Shown: positions 52,260-60,941 of the stretch, one piece after another
Position numbering within the stretch: the stretch's first letter is position 1
Layout of the letters: the number at the start of each line of letters is the position of its first letter
NCBI GenBank assembly: GCA_052034255.1
Contig: JBPOIU010000022.1
Location: 1-64,000, forward strand
Reading direction: 5' to 3'
Source: JADJEK01 sp052034255
GTDB taxonomy: Bacteria > Planctomycetota > B15-G4 > JADJEK01
Length of the DNA stretch: 64,000 nucleotides
Translations under genes and position numbers: made by a program
Notes under the pieces: model-generated
Database searches by the model: none
Seen by the model: the letters and a program-made list of their open reading frames with translations, nothing else
What the model was told of the DNA's origin: nothing

Positions 52260-52760
52260 ATGAGTCCACGTCCCATGTTCTCCACGTTCGGCGCGGTCTG
52301 CGCCCTGTTGTGCATCGCGGGCGCGCTCGCACAGACCCCGGCGCCGACCTTCGCACCGGGCACCCAAGCCCGCGTCACGGTTTCGACCGCGGTCCTACGC
52401 GCGCAGCCGCGGTCGTTGTCGGCTTCCGTCAAGCAACTGGCGGGCGGCGACACGGTCGAGATCATCGAAGCGCAGAGCCCGTGGTACCGCGCCCGCGCCC
52501 AGGGCACCGAAGGCTACATCCACGGTTCGGCACTGCTCGACGCGAAGTCGTACAGCGTCGCCGTCGGTACCGGCGCGACCGGCGTGACCTACGCCGAACG
52601 CACCGCCGCGGCGCGTGGGTTCAACCCGAAGGTCGAAGAGCAGCACCGCAAGGACGAACCGAACCTCGACGCCGGCTACGCGCGCGTCGACCAGATCGAA
52701 GCGAAGTCGACGACGCTCGAAGCGATCCTGTCGTTCCGCAAGCAGGGAGGGCAGAACTGA
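52260..52760 (+). CDS. Secreted SH3b-domain protein
   Basis: The 166-residue protein has a signal peptide (SPRPMFSTFGAVCALLCIAGALA, cleavage near ALA-QTP). A bacterial SH3 domain spans residues 35-95 (ARVTVSTAVLRAQPRSLSASV, DTVEIIEAQSPWYRARAQG, EGYIHGSALL). A C-terminal helical tail follows. SH3b domains bind peptidoglycan or other envelope targets. The gene shares one base with the next start (TGATG), so the protein is co-translated with the M48 protease and may localise or regulate it. GGAG precedes the ATG. Confidence 0.85.
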   Translation: MSPRPMFSTFGAVCALLCIAGALAQTPAPTFAPGTQARVTVSTAVLRAQPRSLSASVKQLAGGDTVEIIEAQSPWYRARAQGTEGYIHGSALLDAKSYSVAVGTGATGVTYAERTAAARGFNPKVEEQHRKDEPNLDAGYARVDQIEAKSTTLEAILSFRKQGGQN

Positions 52761-53731
52761 TGAACACGCGCACCCTGTTGCTCGGTTCGAGTGCGATCGC
52801 GGCCGTGGCGTTGGTCGTCGCCGGTTGCGGCGGTGATGGAAGCGGGGGCGGCGGCCTGCTGAAGGGCGCCGGCGATCTCGCGACCGCGGTGACCGGTGAC
52901 GAGCGGTACTCCGAGATCGGCGACACGCTCGCGCGCACGATCACGGACTACAACGACCTGTTGCCGTCCGAGGAGCACTACATCGGTCGCGCAGTCGCCG
53001 CGCAGGTGCTGGTCGAACCGCGTTATCCCGTGCGTCCCGCGGATGCGCTGACGGACTACGTCGCGCTGGTCGGGCAGAACGTGGCGCAGAGCGTGGACTT
53101 CGTGCGCCAGACGTACAAGGGCTACCGCTTCACGGTGCTCGAGTCGGACGAGCTGAACGCGTTCGCGACCCCGGGCGGATTCGTGTTCATCACGACGGGA
53201 CTGCTGAAGCAGACCCGGAGCGAAGACGAACTCGCGGGCATCCTGGCCCACGAGATCGCGCACGTCACGCTGAAGCACGGCCTCTCGTCGGTCAACCAGA
53301 GCAACTTCGTGCAGGCCGGCCAACTCGGGCTGAACCTCTACAAGGACGAGAAGTTCAAGGACGACCCGAAGAAGCGCGCCAAGTTCGAGGAGAAGCTCGG
53401 CGAGATCTCGAAGGTGTTCGGCAAGAGCTGCGACGAGGTCGCGTTCACGCTGCTGTCGGGCGGCTACGGCGCCGACAAGGAGCGCGCCGCCGACGAACTC
53501 GCGATCCGATTGGTCGCCGCGGCGGGCTACGCGCCGACCGCATTGTCGACCGTCCTCGATCGCCTGCCCGAACAGAAGGGCGCCGGGGGTTGGCTCGACA
53601 CCCACCCCTCCGGCCATTCGCGCGCCGCCGATCTGCATGGCCAGGAAGGTGGCGTCGCCAGCGCCACGACGCCGGCCGCTGTCGCTCAGCGCACGCAACG
53701 CCATGCGGCGGCGCTGAAGGCCCTGCAATGA
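52760..53731 (+). CDS. M48 family zinc metalloprotease lipoprotein
   Basis: The 323-residue protein starts with a lipoprotein signal (LVVAGC, lipid-modified Cys at about residue 23). A periplasmic M48 protease domain follows: TPGGFVFITTGLL, the zinc motif HEIAH near residue 170 and the third-ligand region KERAADELAIRLVAAAGY. The ending HPSGHSRAADLH matches BepA/LoiP-like proteases that clean up outer-membrane proteins. The 52-residue region between HEIAH and ADELA is longer than usual and Lys-rich. It follows the SH3b gene with a one-base overlap, and GGAGG lies before the ATG. Confidence 0.9.
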   Translation: MNTRTLLLGSSAIAAVALVVAGCGGDGSGGGGLLKGAGDLATAVTGDERYSEIGDTLARTITDYNDLLPSEEHYIGRAVAAQVLVEPRYPVRPADALTDYVALVGQNVAQSVDFVRQTYKGYRFTVLESDELNAFATPGGFVFITTGLLKQTRSEDELAGILAHEIAHVTLKHGLSSVNQSNFVQAGQLGLNLYKDEKFKDDPKKRAKFEEKLGEISKVFGKSCDEVAFTLLSGGYGADKERAADELAIRLVAAAGYAPTALSTVLDRLPEQKGAGGWLDTHPSGHSRAADLHGQEGGVASATTPAAVAQRTQRHAAALKALQ

Positions 53732-53862
53732 CGCATCGCAGCCAAAACCGCCCGCATCCCCGAACGCCCGCGGTTCGTACCTGATCCCGGCGCGCGGCTC
53801 GGCGATCCGAGGTCGCGCGCGAAGAACAAGCTCGCTCCTCGTTCGAAAGGAATGGAGAAGAC

Positions 53863-54462
53863 ATGAATCGCAGACTCATCACCGCGGCGCTCGCCGGCCT
53901 GTCGCTCGTCGCGACCGGATCCGCTTTGGCGCAGAACCGCGGGAACAACGACGATGCGGCCCGCCGCGCCGCCGCCGGCCGTAAGGCGCAAGCCGACAAG
54001 ACCGCGGACGACGCCGCGCGTCGCGCCCAGGCCGAGCGCGCCAAGGCTGGCCGTGAGGCCGATCAAGCGCAGGACGAAGCCGCCCGCCGCGCGCAGGCCG
54101 AGCGTGAGAAGAATGCCCGCCGCGCCGACAGCGCCGGCGACACCGATGCCGAGCGTCGCGCCAACGCCGAGCGCGCGAACGGCGACGCCGAGACCAAGCG
54201 CCGTGGCCTCGAGCGCGCGCGGTTGGTCCATCAGCGCAACGTCACGCTGCGCCAAGCGAAGCTCGCCCGCCTGCGCGCCATCGCGACGCAGAAGAACGAT
54301 GCCGAGATGCTGAAGCGGATCGAGCGCCTGGAAGCGAAGCAGCGTGAGTTGGACCAGCGCCGTCGGCAGAAGCAGCAGGCCGACGAAGCCGAGCTGCAGC
54401 GCGGCGAGCCCACGCGCGAAGCGCCGGCCACGCGCGAGCAGCCGGCCACGCGCGGCAACTGA
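53863..54462 (+). CDS. Secreted Ala/Arg/Glu-rich coiled-coil protein
   Basis: The 199-residue protein has a signal peptide of about 23 residues (NRRLITAALAGLSLVATGSA, cleavage near ALA-QNR). A continuous charged helix follows with repeated AARRAQAER-type units (residues 32-115), then a second helix with heptads (LRQAKLARLRAIATQ, EMLKRIERLEAKQRELDQRR). The end carries tandem EPTREAPATREQ-type repeats. It may form a periplasmic filament or spacer. A good ribosome binding site (GGAGAAG) precedes the ATG. The next gene starts 35 bases after it, and both end at the terminator at 54741. Confidence 0.75.
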   Translation: MNRRLITAALAGLSLVATGSALAQNRGNNDDAARRAAAGRKAQADKTADDAARRAQAERAKAGREADQAQDEAARRAQAEREKNARRADSAGDTDAERRANAERANGDAETKRRGLERARLVHQRNVTLRQAKLARLRAIATQKNDAEMLKRIERLEAKQRELDQRRRQKQQADEAELQRGEPTREAPATREQPATRGN

Positions 54463-54497
54463 CCCATCATCACGATCCGAAACGGAGGAGATATCGC

Positions 54498-54719
54498 ATG
54501 AAGATCCGCAAGTTCGCGCAGGGCGTCGCCGCTGCGCTGGCGTTCCTGCCCCTCACGGCCTGTGAGAACAAGTTCTTCGAGAGCCCGGACGTGGACGTCG
54601 TCGTCCCGACCGAGGCGCAAGCTCAGGCCGAAGCGGAGCAGTCGATCACCGCGGACAACGCGTCCGCCGAGCTCGACGCCCTCGAGAAGGAAATCGAAGC
54701 CGACGCCGCCGAGAATTGA
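54498..54719 (+). CDS. Small putative lipoprotein
   Basis: The 73-residue protein has a basic start (KIRKFAQG), a hydrophobic segment and a lipobox-like LTAC before Glu24, which would make a lipidated Cys at residue 22 or 23. The rest is acidic and Ala/Glu-rich with a possible helix (AQAEAEQSITADNASAELDALEKE). GGAGGAG precedes the ATG. It is the last gene before a strong terminator. The small size and mixed basic/acidic pairing with the preceding coiled-coil protein suggest the two may bind each other, which is a guess. Confidence 0.7.
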   Translation: MKIRKFAQGVAAALAFLPLTACENKFFESPDVDVVVPTEAQAQAEAEQSITADNASAELDALEKEIEADAAEN

Positions 54720-54740
54720 TCGGCGACGAGTTCGTCGAAC

Positions 54741-54783
54741 CACACGGGCCGGACGCCCCTGCGTCCGGCCCGTGTGCGTTTTT
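54741..54783 (+). terminator. Rho-independent terminator
   Basis: A perfect 16-bp stem (CACACGGGCCGGACGC at 54741-54756, GCGTCCGGCCCGTGTG at 54761-54776) with a 4-base loop is followed by CGTTTTT. It ends the transcript of the coiled-coil and small lipoprotein genes. Confidence 0.9.
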
Positions 54784-54829
54784 CGGCGCGCGTCCGACGC
54801 GCGGCGGTCGGAGCGGCAGGACAGCGCAC

Positions 54830-54858
54830 TTCCTCGGCGTCTCGTGGCCGCGTACTCT
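54830..54858 (+). promoter_or_regulatory. Possible promoter of SGNH membrane protein gene
   Basis: TTCCTC at 54830-54835 and TACTCT at 54853-54858 are separated by 17 bases, 51 bases before the ATG at 54909 and after the terminator. Neither box is close to consensus, so confidence is low. Confidence 0.3.
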
Positions 54859-54908
54859 CCTGCGCCTCCCCCCGCCGAACTCGCAATCCGCAGGACATCG
54901 ACGACCGG

Positions 54909-57752
54909 ATGACTCCCTCGAAACCCGCCGCCAAGGCGCCGACCTGGAGACGCTGGATCGCGGCCGCGCTCGTCGCCGCCGGCTGGCTCGGACTCGGCAA
55001 GGCGCAAGTCGACGTCGATGCCCCCAGTGAAACCTCGCATGCGCGTGGGACCTTTTGGAGCGCGCAAGACGCCGCTGGCGCGGGCTTGCGCGTACCGGCG
55101 AAGGACCGCGGGTTCGTCCTGACGCAGGGTCAGCGCATCCGCTTCGGACCGGAAGACGACGGAGTCCGACGGATCGACACGGTTCGCGTGCTCGCGGAGC
55201 GCATGACCGAAGCGTCCGCGCTCGACCTGACCGCGCGCGGATCCGAAGCCGGCCGCGTGCGCCTACGCCTGACGCCTTCGTACACGTGGGGTCTGGCGTT
55301 CTTGCGCGAGGCGAGCGGCGCGGCCCCGAAGAACCTCGCCCAACGCACCGACGTCGAACTCGCCGGTGCTCTGTTCCAGCCGGTCGAGCTGTCGTTGCGA
55401 TTGGCCGAGACGGCGCTCGACGCCGAAGTGAATCGCGTGCCGCAGTTGCACTGCGAGCCCGTCGACGGAAGCGCCGGAGACCTGACGTTCGACGCGGCGA
55501 CGGGCCCGGTGCGAGTCTTGCAGCTCGAAGTCTCGGGAACGCAGGGCCAAAGCCGCTTCACTTGGACCGATGACTTGAAGGCGCTCCCGGCCACCAGCGC
55601 GGTCGCGTCGTTCGCGTTCGGCCTCGGTCGTGGTGCGCTGGCGTTCGCGTTCGCCGCGGTCGTGTTGCTCGGTTTCTGCGGCCGACGGCCGGATCGTGCG
55701 GCGCTGGTCGCCGCGACGTTGCGGGCGGTCACGCTGCCCGCGCTCGCATGCGTTTCCGCATGGTTCACGACGTCGAGCGCGCCGCACCCGCCCGCCGCAT
55801 TGCTGCTGTTGCTCGCGCTGCCGTCGTTTGGCTCAGCGCTGTTCGCGTTGCGCGCGGCGCTCGCCGTGCCGACGCCCGCCGAGCCGGCCGCGCGCCGCGT
55901 CCCCGCGGTCGTTTGCGTCGCGGTGTTCTTCGCTCTCACCGCGTTCGCGGCCAAGATCGAGTTCGCGCACGAAACCGCTCGCGTCGAACCCCTGCGCGAA
56001 GACCTGCGCCTGGCCGCAGCTGCGGACGACGGTCGCTTCGAATTGCGCGACGGGGTGCGCCTGAACGCGGCGACGCATCTCGCGGTCCGCAACGCGCATC
56101 GCGATTTCGCGTTGGATGGCACGGTGGCTCTGGCTCCGGGTGCCGTGCTCGAGGTCCGCGCGCGCAATCGGCGCGGCGAAGGCGTCGCGCTGTTGCTGTC
56201 GGCCGATCCTGCGATCGAGACGTCGTTCGTCCGCATCGAGGAAGACGCGCTGACCCGCATCGGCACGCGCTCCGGCGCCGTGGCGGCCCGCGACGCGTTG
56301 CGCTTGCGCATCGATGCGCGCGGCCGCTCCTTCGAAGCCCGCATCGGCGACACGGTGGTCGCTCGCGCCGAGGAAGTCCTGTTCCCGCGCGGCGATTACG
56401 AACTGCTCGCGATGACCGGCGCCGCCGAAGTCCGTGCGCTGTCCATCACGCCGGTCGAATCGTCGGCGCCGGACGCCGACCTGTCGTTCGCGCGGCTGCG
56501 AGCGGCAGTCGTCCCGTTCGTGCTGGCGCTGGTCACAGCCGTGCTGCTCGCCTTCCTCGCGCGCGGTTCGTTGCTGCACGGACCGGCCGGACTCGTCGTG
56601 GGTGCGGCGAGCACGGTGCCATGGTTGCTCACCCGGCTCGACGGCGAAGTCGGCGAAGCCGCTCGCGGCGGCACCGCCCTACTCGCGGCGGCGGCCTCCA
56701 CGCTGCTCGTGTTCCTCGCCGGCATGGTGCGCGTGCGTGCGGCCGGAGTGGTCCGGTTCTATGCGGTGTTCGCGGTCGCGATCGGACTCGGGGCCCTGTC
56801 GTTCCGCACGTTGACGGCGCGCCACTGGCCCCCCGACGTCGCGCGCATGAATGCGTTCACGGCCGTCGAATGGGACGGCGACCGCATCGAGGGCAAACTG
56901 CTGCATGCGTGGCATCCGCTGCTGCGGCGCTGGAATCCGTGGGTCACCGACCACCGCCTGCGGCGCAGTCATCACGAACTGCGGAAGCCCGCGGGAACGC
57001 GGCGCATCCTGTTCCTCGGGACGTCGAGCACGTTCGGCTACGGCACCCGCGACGCGTATGGCGCTCTGCTCGGCGAGCGCTTGGCCAAGGACCCCGCGGG
57101 CGCACCGATCGCACCCGTCGAAGTGCTGATCGGCGCCTACCCCGGCTCGAGCGGCATTCGGCAATTCCACTTCCTCGAGCAGGTGGGCCTGCAGTTCGCT
57201 CCGGACATCGTGTGCCTGAGCCTCTACTACAACGATGCCCCTGGGCTCACCCAGTTCGACGAACCGGCGTACCTCGAGCGGATCCGTGCTCCGGAGTACC
57301 GGCGCTCCCTGTTCGACGACCTGCGGGTGCGCCGCGCGATCACAGCAGGTGAACCCCGCTTCACGGCGATGAACATCGCGTACTGCAAGGACCCGACGAA
57401 GAGCCCGACGTGGGACCCGGCATGGGGCGAAGAGCCCGCGCGCATCTTCGAGGGCGTCCTGCGCCGCTTCGGCGCGCTGTCGCGCGAGCAAGGATTCCGC
57501 CTCGTGCTGATCAAGGAACCCGTGCGCGGCAACGGTCCACGCTTGTGGAAGCCCGAGTTCTACGCCGCGATGGAACGCGTCGGTCAGGAGTTCGGAGCCG
57601 TCGTCGTCGACCCGTCACCCGCTCTGCAACGTGCGGGCGGGGCCTCGCTGTTCATGGACGAAGTCCATCCATTCGGCAGCGGCCATGCGGTGATGGCAGA
57701 CGTCCTCGAGCCGATCCTGCGCGAGGAGCTGCGCCAGCTCGACGCGCGCTGA
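54909..57752 (+). CDS. Large membrane protein with C-terminal SGNH hydrolase domain
   Basis: The 947-residue protein has an N-terminal signal anchor (RRWIAAALVAAGWLGLG) and a beta-rich region of about 220 residues. Membrane segments lie around residues 235-390, a second beta-rich region (400-520) follows, then more membrane segments (535-680). The last 250 residues form an SGNH hydrolase: FLGTSSTFGYGTRDA holds the nucleophile Ser block (GTSS), CLSLYYNDAPG the block-III Asn and MDEVHPFGSGH the Asp-His pair. Such domains remove or transfer acyl groups on glycans, so modification of the surface polysaccharide is plausible. I do not know a close named relative. Confidence 0.75.
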   Translation: MTPSKPAAKAPTWRRWIAAALVAAGWLGLGKAQVDVDAPSETSHARGTFWSAQDAAGAGLRVPAKDRGFVLTQGQRIRFGPEDDGVRRIDTVRVLAERMTEASALDLTARGSEAGRVRLRLTPSYTWGLAFLREASGAAPKNLAQRTDVELAGALFQPVELSLRLAETALDAEVNRVPQLHCEPVDGSAGDLTFDAATGPVRVLQLEVSGTQGQSRFTWTDDLKALPATSAVASFAFGLGRGALAFAFAAVVLLGFCGRRPDRAALVAATLRAVTLPALACVSAWFTTSSAPHPPAALLLLLALPSFGSALFALRAALAVPTPAEPAARRVPAVVCVAVFFALTAFAAKIEFAHETARVEPLREDLRLAAAADDGRFELRDGVRLNAATHLAVRNAHRDFALDGTVALAPGAVLEVRARNRRGEGVALLLSADPAIETSFVRIEEDALTRIGTRSGAVAARDALRLRIDARGRSFEARIGDTVVARAEEVLFPRGDYELLAMTGAAEVRALSITPVESSAPDADLSFARLRAAVVPFVLALVTAVLLAFLARGSLLHGPAGLVVGAASTVPWLLTRLDGEVGEAARGGTALLAAAASTLLVFLAGMVRVRAAGVVRFYAVFAVAIGLGALSFRTLTARHWPPDVARMNAFTAVEWDGDRIEGKLLHAWHPLLRRWNPWVTDHRLRRSHHELRKPAGTRRILFLGTSSTFGYGTRDAYGALLGERLAKDPAGAPIAPVEVLIGAYPGSSGIRQFHFLEQVGLQFAPDIVCLSLYYNDAPGLTQFDEPAYLERIRAPEYRRSLFDDLRVRRAITAGEPRFTAMNIAYCKDPTKSPTWDPAWGEEPARIFEGVLRRFGALSREQGFRLVLIKEPVRGNGPRLWKPEFYAAMERVGQEFGAVVVDPSPALQRAGGASLFMDEVHPFGSGHAVMADVLEPILREELRQLDAR

Positions 57753-57812
57753 TCGCCGCGCCCGCGCTCCTCACATCCACGACGACACATCGACCGACTG
57801 GGCTCGCGCGGA

Positions 57813-59051
57813 TCACCCGCGACGGCGCGGAGCCTCGGTGCCCGCCGGAGGCGCGACGTAGCCGTTCTGCTTGCGCCATTCCGGCAGGTGGATCCAGCGC
57901 GGACGATCGAGCTCCGCCCGCCAGACCTCGGAGACGCGCGGGTTGTTGTGGATCCGCGCGTCGCCCCACGTGGTCCATTCCTTCGTCTTGGTCCAGTCCA
58001 CCGACAGCATCGTCACGCCCTTGATCTCGGGATGGGCGTCGAGGAAGCGCGAGAACGGCGTGAACCACGCGTCGCAGATCGCCTGCCCGCGAATGCCCTT
58101 CGGGTCGCGCTCGGCCGCCGGGATGTTCATGTTCAACGGCGTCGTTTCGCCGATCAGCACCGGCTTGCGCTTCTCGCGCGCCATGCGCAGCAGCGTTTGC
58201 GTGATGGTGGTCTCGGCGGCGCCACGACCGCGCCCGGTGCGTGCCGCGCTGCGCTCGTCGAAGTGCTGCACCGCGAACACGTCGAGGCCGAGCCAATCGA
58301 CCCACTCGTCGCCCGGGTACCAGCGCGGATTGCCCGCGGCGTCGTACTCCTCGAGCGCTTCGTCACCGCGCGCTTCGACGCACCAGACGAACGCGACGTG
58401 CTCGACGCCGACCGAGCGGAACAACTCGACGAACTTCCGATAGGCGCGCGGAAACACGTAGGGATGCAGGCCTTCCCATTCGCCGTTCAATTCGCCACCG
58501 ATGCGCAACAGCACCGGCACACCCTTCGACTGGATCATCCGCGCGGTCTGGAGCACCAGATCGTCGTAGAGGTTCGACTCGACGAACTCCTGGTCCTTCG
58601 CGGTCGAGAACCCGGCGACGTCCTTGTGTCGGAAGTCGATCGTCAAGTTCAGCGCTTGGCCGAGGTTCTTGGCCTGATCGAGCGTGCCCGCCAGGCGACG
58701 CAACGCCATGTTGTAAGGCCGGGTCCCGGGCAGGCTCATCCACATGGCGATTCCGACCGGGGCGCGCTCCGGCCCCGTCATGCGGGTGTACGTGGCGACC
58801 GCGTCGTCCTGGCCGACCGTGCCGCCCGCAAAATGCAGCACGCGCCCGTCCTCGGGTTCGAAGCGCGCGCGCGCCGTTGCGCCAGCGTGGACCGGGGCGC
58901 CACTGCCCGCACTGCCGCCGCGCTCGTCGACCACCGGATCCGTCGCGACGGACGTGCAGGACCACGCAGCCGTGACCGCGGCGAGCAGAAGCGCGCTCGA
59001 GAATCCGCGCGATCGGCGCGCAACCTTGCTGGAAGTGACCATCGCTCGCAT
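57813..59051 (-). CDS. GH26-like secreted glycoside hydrolase
   Basis: The 412-residue protein has an N-terminal export signal ending near AAWSC, a possible lipoprotein site. The TIM-barrel domain that follows resembles family GH26 (mannanase/xylanase). VLLRIGGELNGEWEG near residue 188 carries the likely acid/base Glu, FVWCVEARGDE follows, and PVLIGETTPLN near residue 305 carries the likely nucleophile Glu. DWLGLDVFAVQ and WTTWGDARIHNNP finish the barrel. The substrate could be an external polysaccharide or the cell's own product. AAAGGAC lies before the ATG. It is convergent with the SGNH protein gene. Confidence 0.8.
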   Translation of the reverse strand: MRAMVTSSKVARRSRGFSSALLLAAVTAAWSCTSVATDPVVDERGGSAGSGAPVHAGATARARFEPEDGRVLHFAGGTVGQDDAVATYTRMTGPERAPVGIAMWMSLPGTRPYNMALRRLAGTLDQAKNLGQALNLTIDFRHKDVAGFSTAKDQEFVESNLYDDLVLQTARMIQSKGVPVLLRIGGELNGEWEGLHPYVFPRAYRKFVELFRSVGVEHVAFVWCVEARGDEALEEYDAAGNPRWYPGDEWVDWLGLDVFAVQHFDERSAARTGRGRGAAETTITQTLLRMAREKRKPVLIGETTPLNMNIPAAERDPKGIRGQAICDAWFTPFSRFLDAHPEIKGVTMLSVDWTKTKEWTTWGDARIHNNPRVSEVWRAELDRPRWIHLPEWRKQNGYVAPPAGTEAPRRRG

Positions 59052-59156
59052 GGCAGTCCTTTCGTTCGGCTCGAATCCGTAGCACTCGACTCGGAGCGCC
59101 GCGGTTCCATCGGCTGAAGTATGCCTGGACGCGAGGCCAAGACGGTAACGGCTCCG

Positions 59157-59798
59157 TCAGCGGCGAGTGGACAACGCGCGCAGAGACTCGTCGGCGATCG
59201 GGTACCACGCCCAGTGCGGAGCGTCGAAATGCCACCACTCGGTCGCGAGGCCGGTGAAGCCCTGCGCGAAGAGCGCGCACTCGAGGCGCTCCCGATTCGC
59301 GCGCTCCTGTGGCGACGCACCCGCGTAGTCGCGGTGCGCGCGCGGCGTGAACTCGTCGTACGCGCTCGGCATCGGCAACGGGTTCCCGTCGCGATCGACG
59401 AGCCCGACGTCGACCGCCGCTCCACGGTTGTGGCGCGAGCCCTTGCGCGGATCCGCGACGTAGTCGGGATCGGCGACGACCGACCACAGCGTCCACTGCA
59501 CCGACCACGGCCGATAGGCGTCGTACACGACGAGGTACAAGCCATCGCGCTCGAGATCGTCCTGCGCACGCTTCAGTCGCTCCGCGACGCTCGCGCGCAA
59601 GTAGGCCTCGGGCGCGTCGTAGAGCACGCGCTGCGTGAAGTTGTTCGCCGTCGCGTAGCGCATGTCGATCCGGATCCGCGGGTCGACGGCGGCGATGCGC
59701 ACGAGCGGCTCGTCCCGCAGCGCTGCCGCGTCGAAGGCAGGGCAGACGCAACCGCCCGCGAGCGATGCGGTGAGCGCGAGTCCGACGGCACGCATCAT
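59157..59798 (-). CDS. VanX-type D-Ala-D-Ala dipeptidase, lipoprotein
   Basis: The 213-residue protein has a short lipoprotein signal (LALTASLAGGC). A zinc M15 dipeptidase domain follows: IDMRYATANNFTQRVLYD at the start, LYLVVYDAYRP, SRHNRGAAVDVGLVD (the SxHxxGxAxD motif) and ATEWWHFDAPH for the remaining ligands. This layout matches VanX/DdpX, which cleave D-Ala-D-Ala. Because it is exported and no vanH/vanA genes are nearby, cell-wall recycling is more likely than vancomycin resistance. It overlaps the C39 gene by four bases (ATGA). Confidence 0.88.
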   Translation of the reverse strand: MMRAVGLALTASLAGGCVCPAFDAAALRDEPLVRIAAVDPRIRIDMRYATANNFTQRVLYDAPEAYLRASVAERLKRAQDDLERDGLYLVVYDAYRPWSVQWTLWSVVADPDYVADPRKGSRHNRGAAVDVGLVDRDGNPLPMPSAYDEFTPRAHRDYAGASPQERANRERLECALFAQGFTGLATEWWHFDAPHWAWYPIADESLRALSTRR

Positions 59799-60838
59799 CG
59801 CGCCGCCTGCTGCGGTCGCTCGAGCAGCACGTAGGCCACGCCATTGCGCTGGATCCATACGCGTTCCAGATCTTCGGCACGATAGACGCATTGGCCGCGC
59901 TCGGCGGTTTCCGCGGCAGGGTCGTTGACGAAGAAATCGCCGTTCGCGTCGACGCCCGTGAGCACGATCAAGTGGCCCTTCGTCGAGCGCATCGGACTGC
60001 CGCGCAGCGCTCCGTCCTCGAAGCCGATGCTGACGATCAACGGTTGGCCGAAGCTGACGATCGTCCGCGCGTCCTGGACGTCGGTGATCCGCGTCAGATA
60101 CCCGGGAACTCCGAACGAGTAGGCCGCTTGGATCGCGTTCGGCCAATTGCCGTAGACGTCGTGCTCGGCGTCGTACGCGCGGCGCGCGACCTCCCGCGTC
60201 GTCGTCTCGACTCCGCGATAGCGGAGCACCATCGCCACGCACGTGGGCGAACACACGCGCGACGCCAGCTTCGGATCCTCGGCGCGCTGACTGAGGTACG
60301 GCACCTCGAAGCGCTGGCCCTGCGGCGGTGGAGTGATCTTGCACGCCGTGGGCGAACCGCGTTCCACCGTGGTGTCGCTGAGACAGAGCGCCAACCGCGC
60401 GACCCGCACGGGCGCGTCCCCGAATGACGTCACTCGAGTCTGGATCGCCGTCCAGCGCGAGGGGCTCTTGAACACGTCGACGTCGACCGCACCACCCGCG
60501 AACGAGGTCACGGCATCGGTGGCGGGGACCGCGCCGCCGCGACCGAAGCGCAACCACGGCGACCACGGACCGGGCGTGCCGTCGTCTCGATTCGCACGCA
60601 CACGCGCATCGATCACGAATCCACCGTCGGCAGGAACGTCGACGTTCCACGACAGCAGCGCTTCGTTGAACGGAGCCGCAGCGACGACGTCGCCGACGCC
60701 GTCCGCGTCGAGTTTCGGCGGTTCCTGGCGCACGAGCGCGTGCACGAACGGTCGAGCGGGATCCATCGCACCACCCATGTCGGTCCGTCCGTCGGCGAGC
60801 CCTGCGAGAAGCACGACGCTGCCGACGAGGCCGATCAT
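59795..60838 (-). CDS. Exported C39-like cysteine peptidase with N-terminal beta domain
   Basis: The 347-residue protein starts with a signal peptide (IGLVGSVVLLAGLADG). A beta-rich domain of about 150 residues follows (LLSWNVDVPADGGFVIDARVR). The C39-like fold comes next: VPYLSQRAEDPKLASRVCSPTCVAMVL holds the catalytic Cys, GHLIVLTGVDANGD the His and VNDPAAE the Asp/Asn. The front domain may bind glycan or peptide at the cell surface. The ATG at 60838 has GGAG seven bases away. It is the first gene of a pair with the VanX-type dipeptidase and is divergent from nagB. Confidence 0.82.
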   Translation of the reverse strand: MIGLVGSVVLLAGLADGRTDMGGAMDPARPFVHALVRQEPPKLDADGVGDVVAAAPFNEALLSWNVDVPADGGFVIDARVRANRDDGTPGPWSPWLRFGRGGAVPATDAVTSFAGGAVDVDVFKSPSRWTAIQTRVTSFGDAPVRVARLALCLSDTTVERGSPTACKITPPPQGQRFEVPYLSQRAEDPKLASRVCSPTCVAMVLRYRGVETTTREVARRAYDAEHDVYGNWPNAIQAAYSFGVPGYLTRITDVQDARTIVSFGQPLIVSIGFEDGALRGSPMRSTKGHLIVLTGVDANGDFFVNDPAAETAERGQCVYRAEDLERVWIQRNGVAYVLLERPQQAAR

Positions 60839-60878
60839 TCGAAAGCTCCGAATCCGGCGCACACTGGGAAGGAATGGG

Positions 60879-60906
60879 TTCGGGACGCTGCGCAAGAAGA
60901 TAGTGT
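60879..60906 (+). promoter_or_regulatory. Possible promoter of nagB
   Basis: TTCGGG at 60879-60884 and TAGTGT at 60901-60906 are separated by 16 bases, about 36 bases before the nagB ATG. The boxes are weak; the call rests on position and spacing. Confidence 0.3.
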
Positions 60907-60941
60907 CCGCACCCGCGCGACCGCCCTCCGTCGAGCGAAAC

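Noticed and set aside
59157..59798. Vancomycin resistance cassette.
   Set aside because: No vanH, vanA or vanRS genes nearby; an exported lipoprotein form fits wall turnover better.
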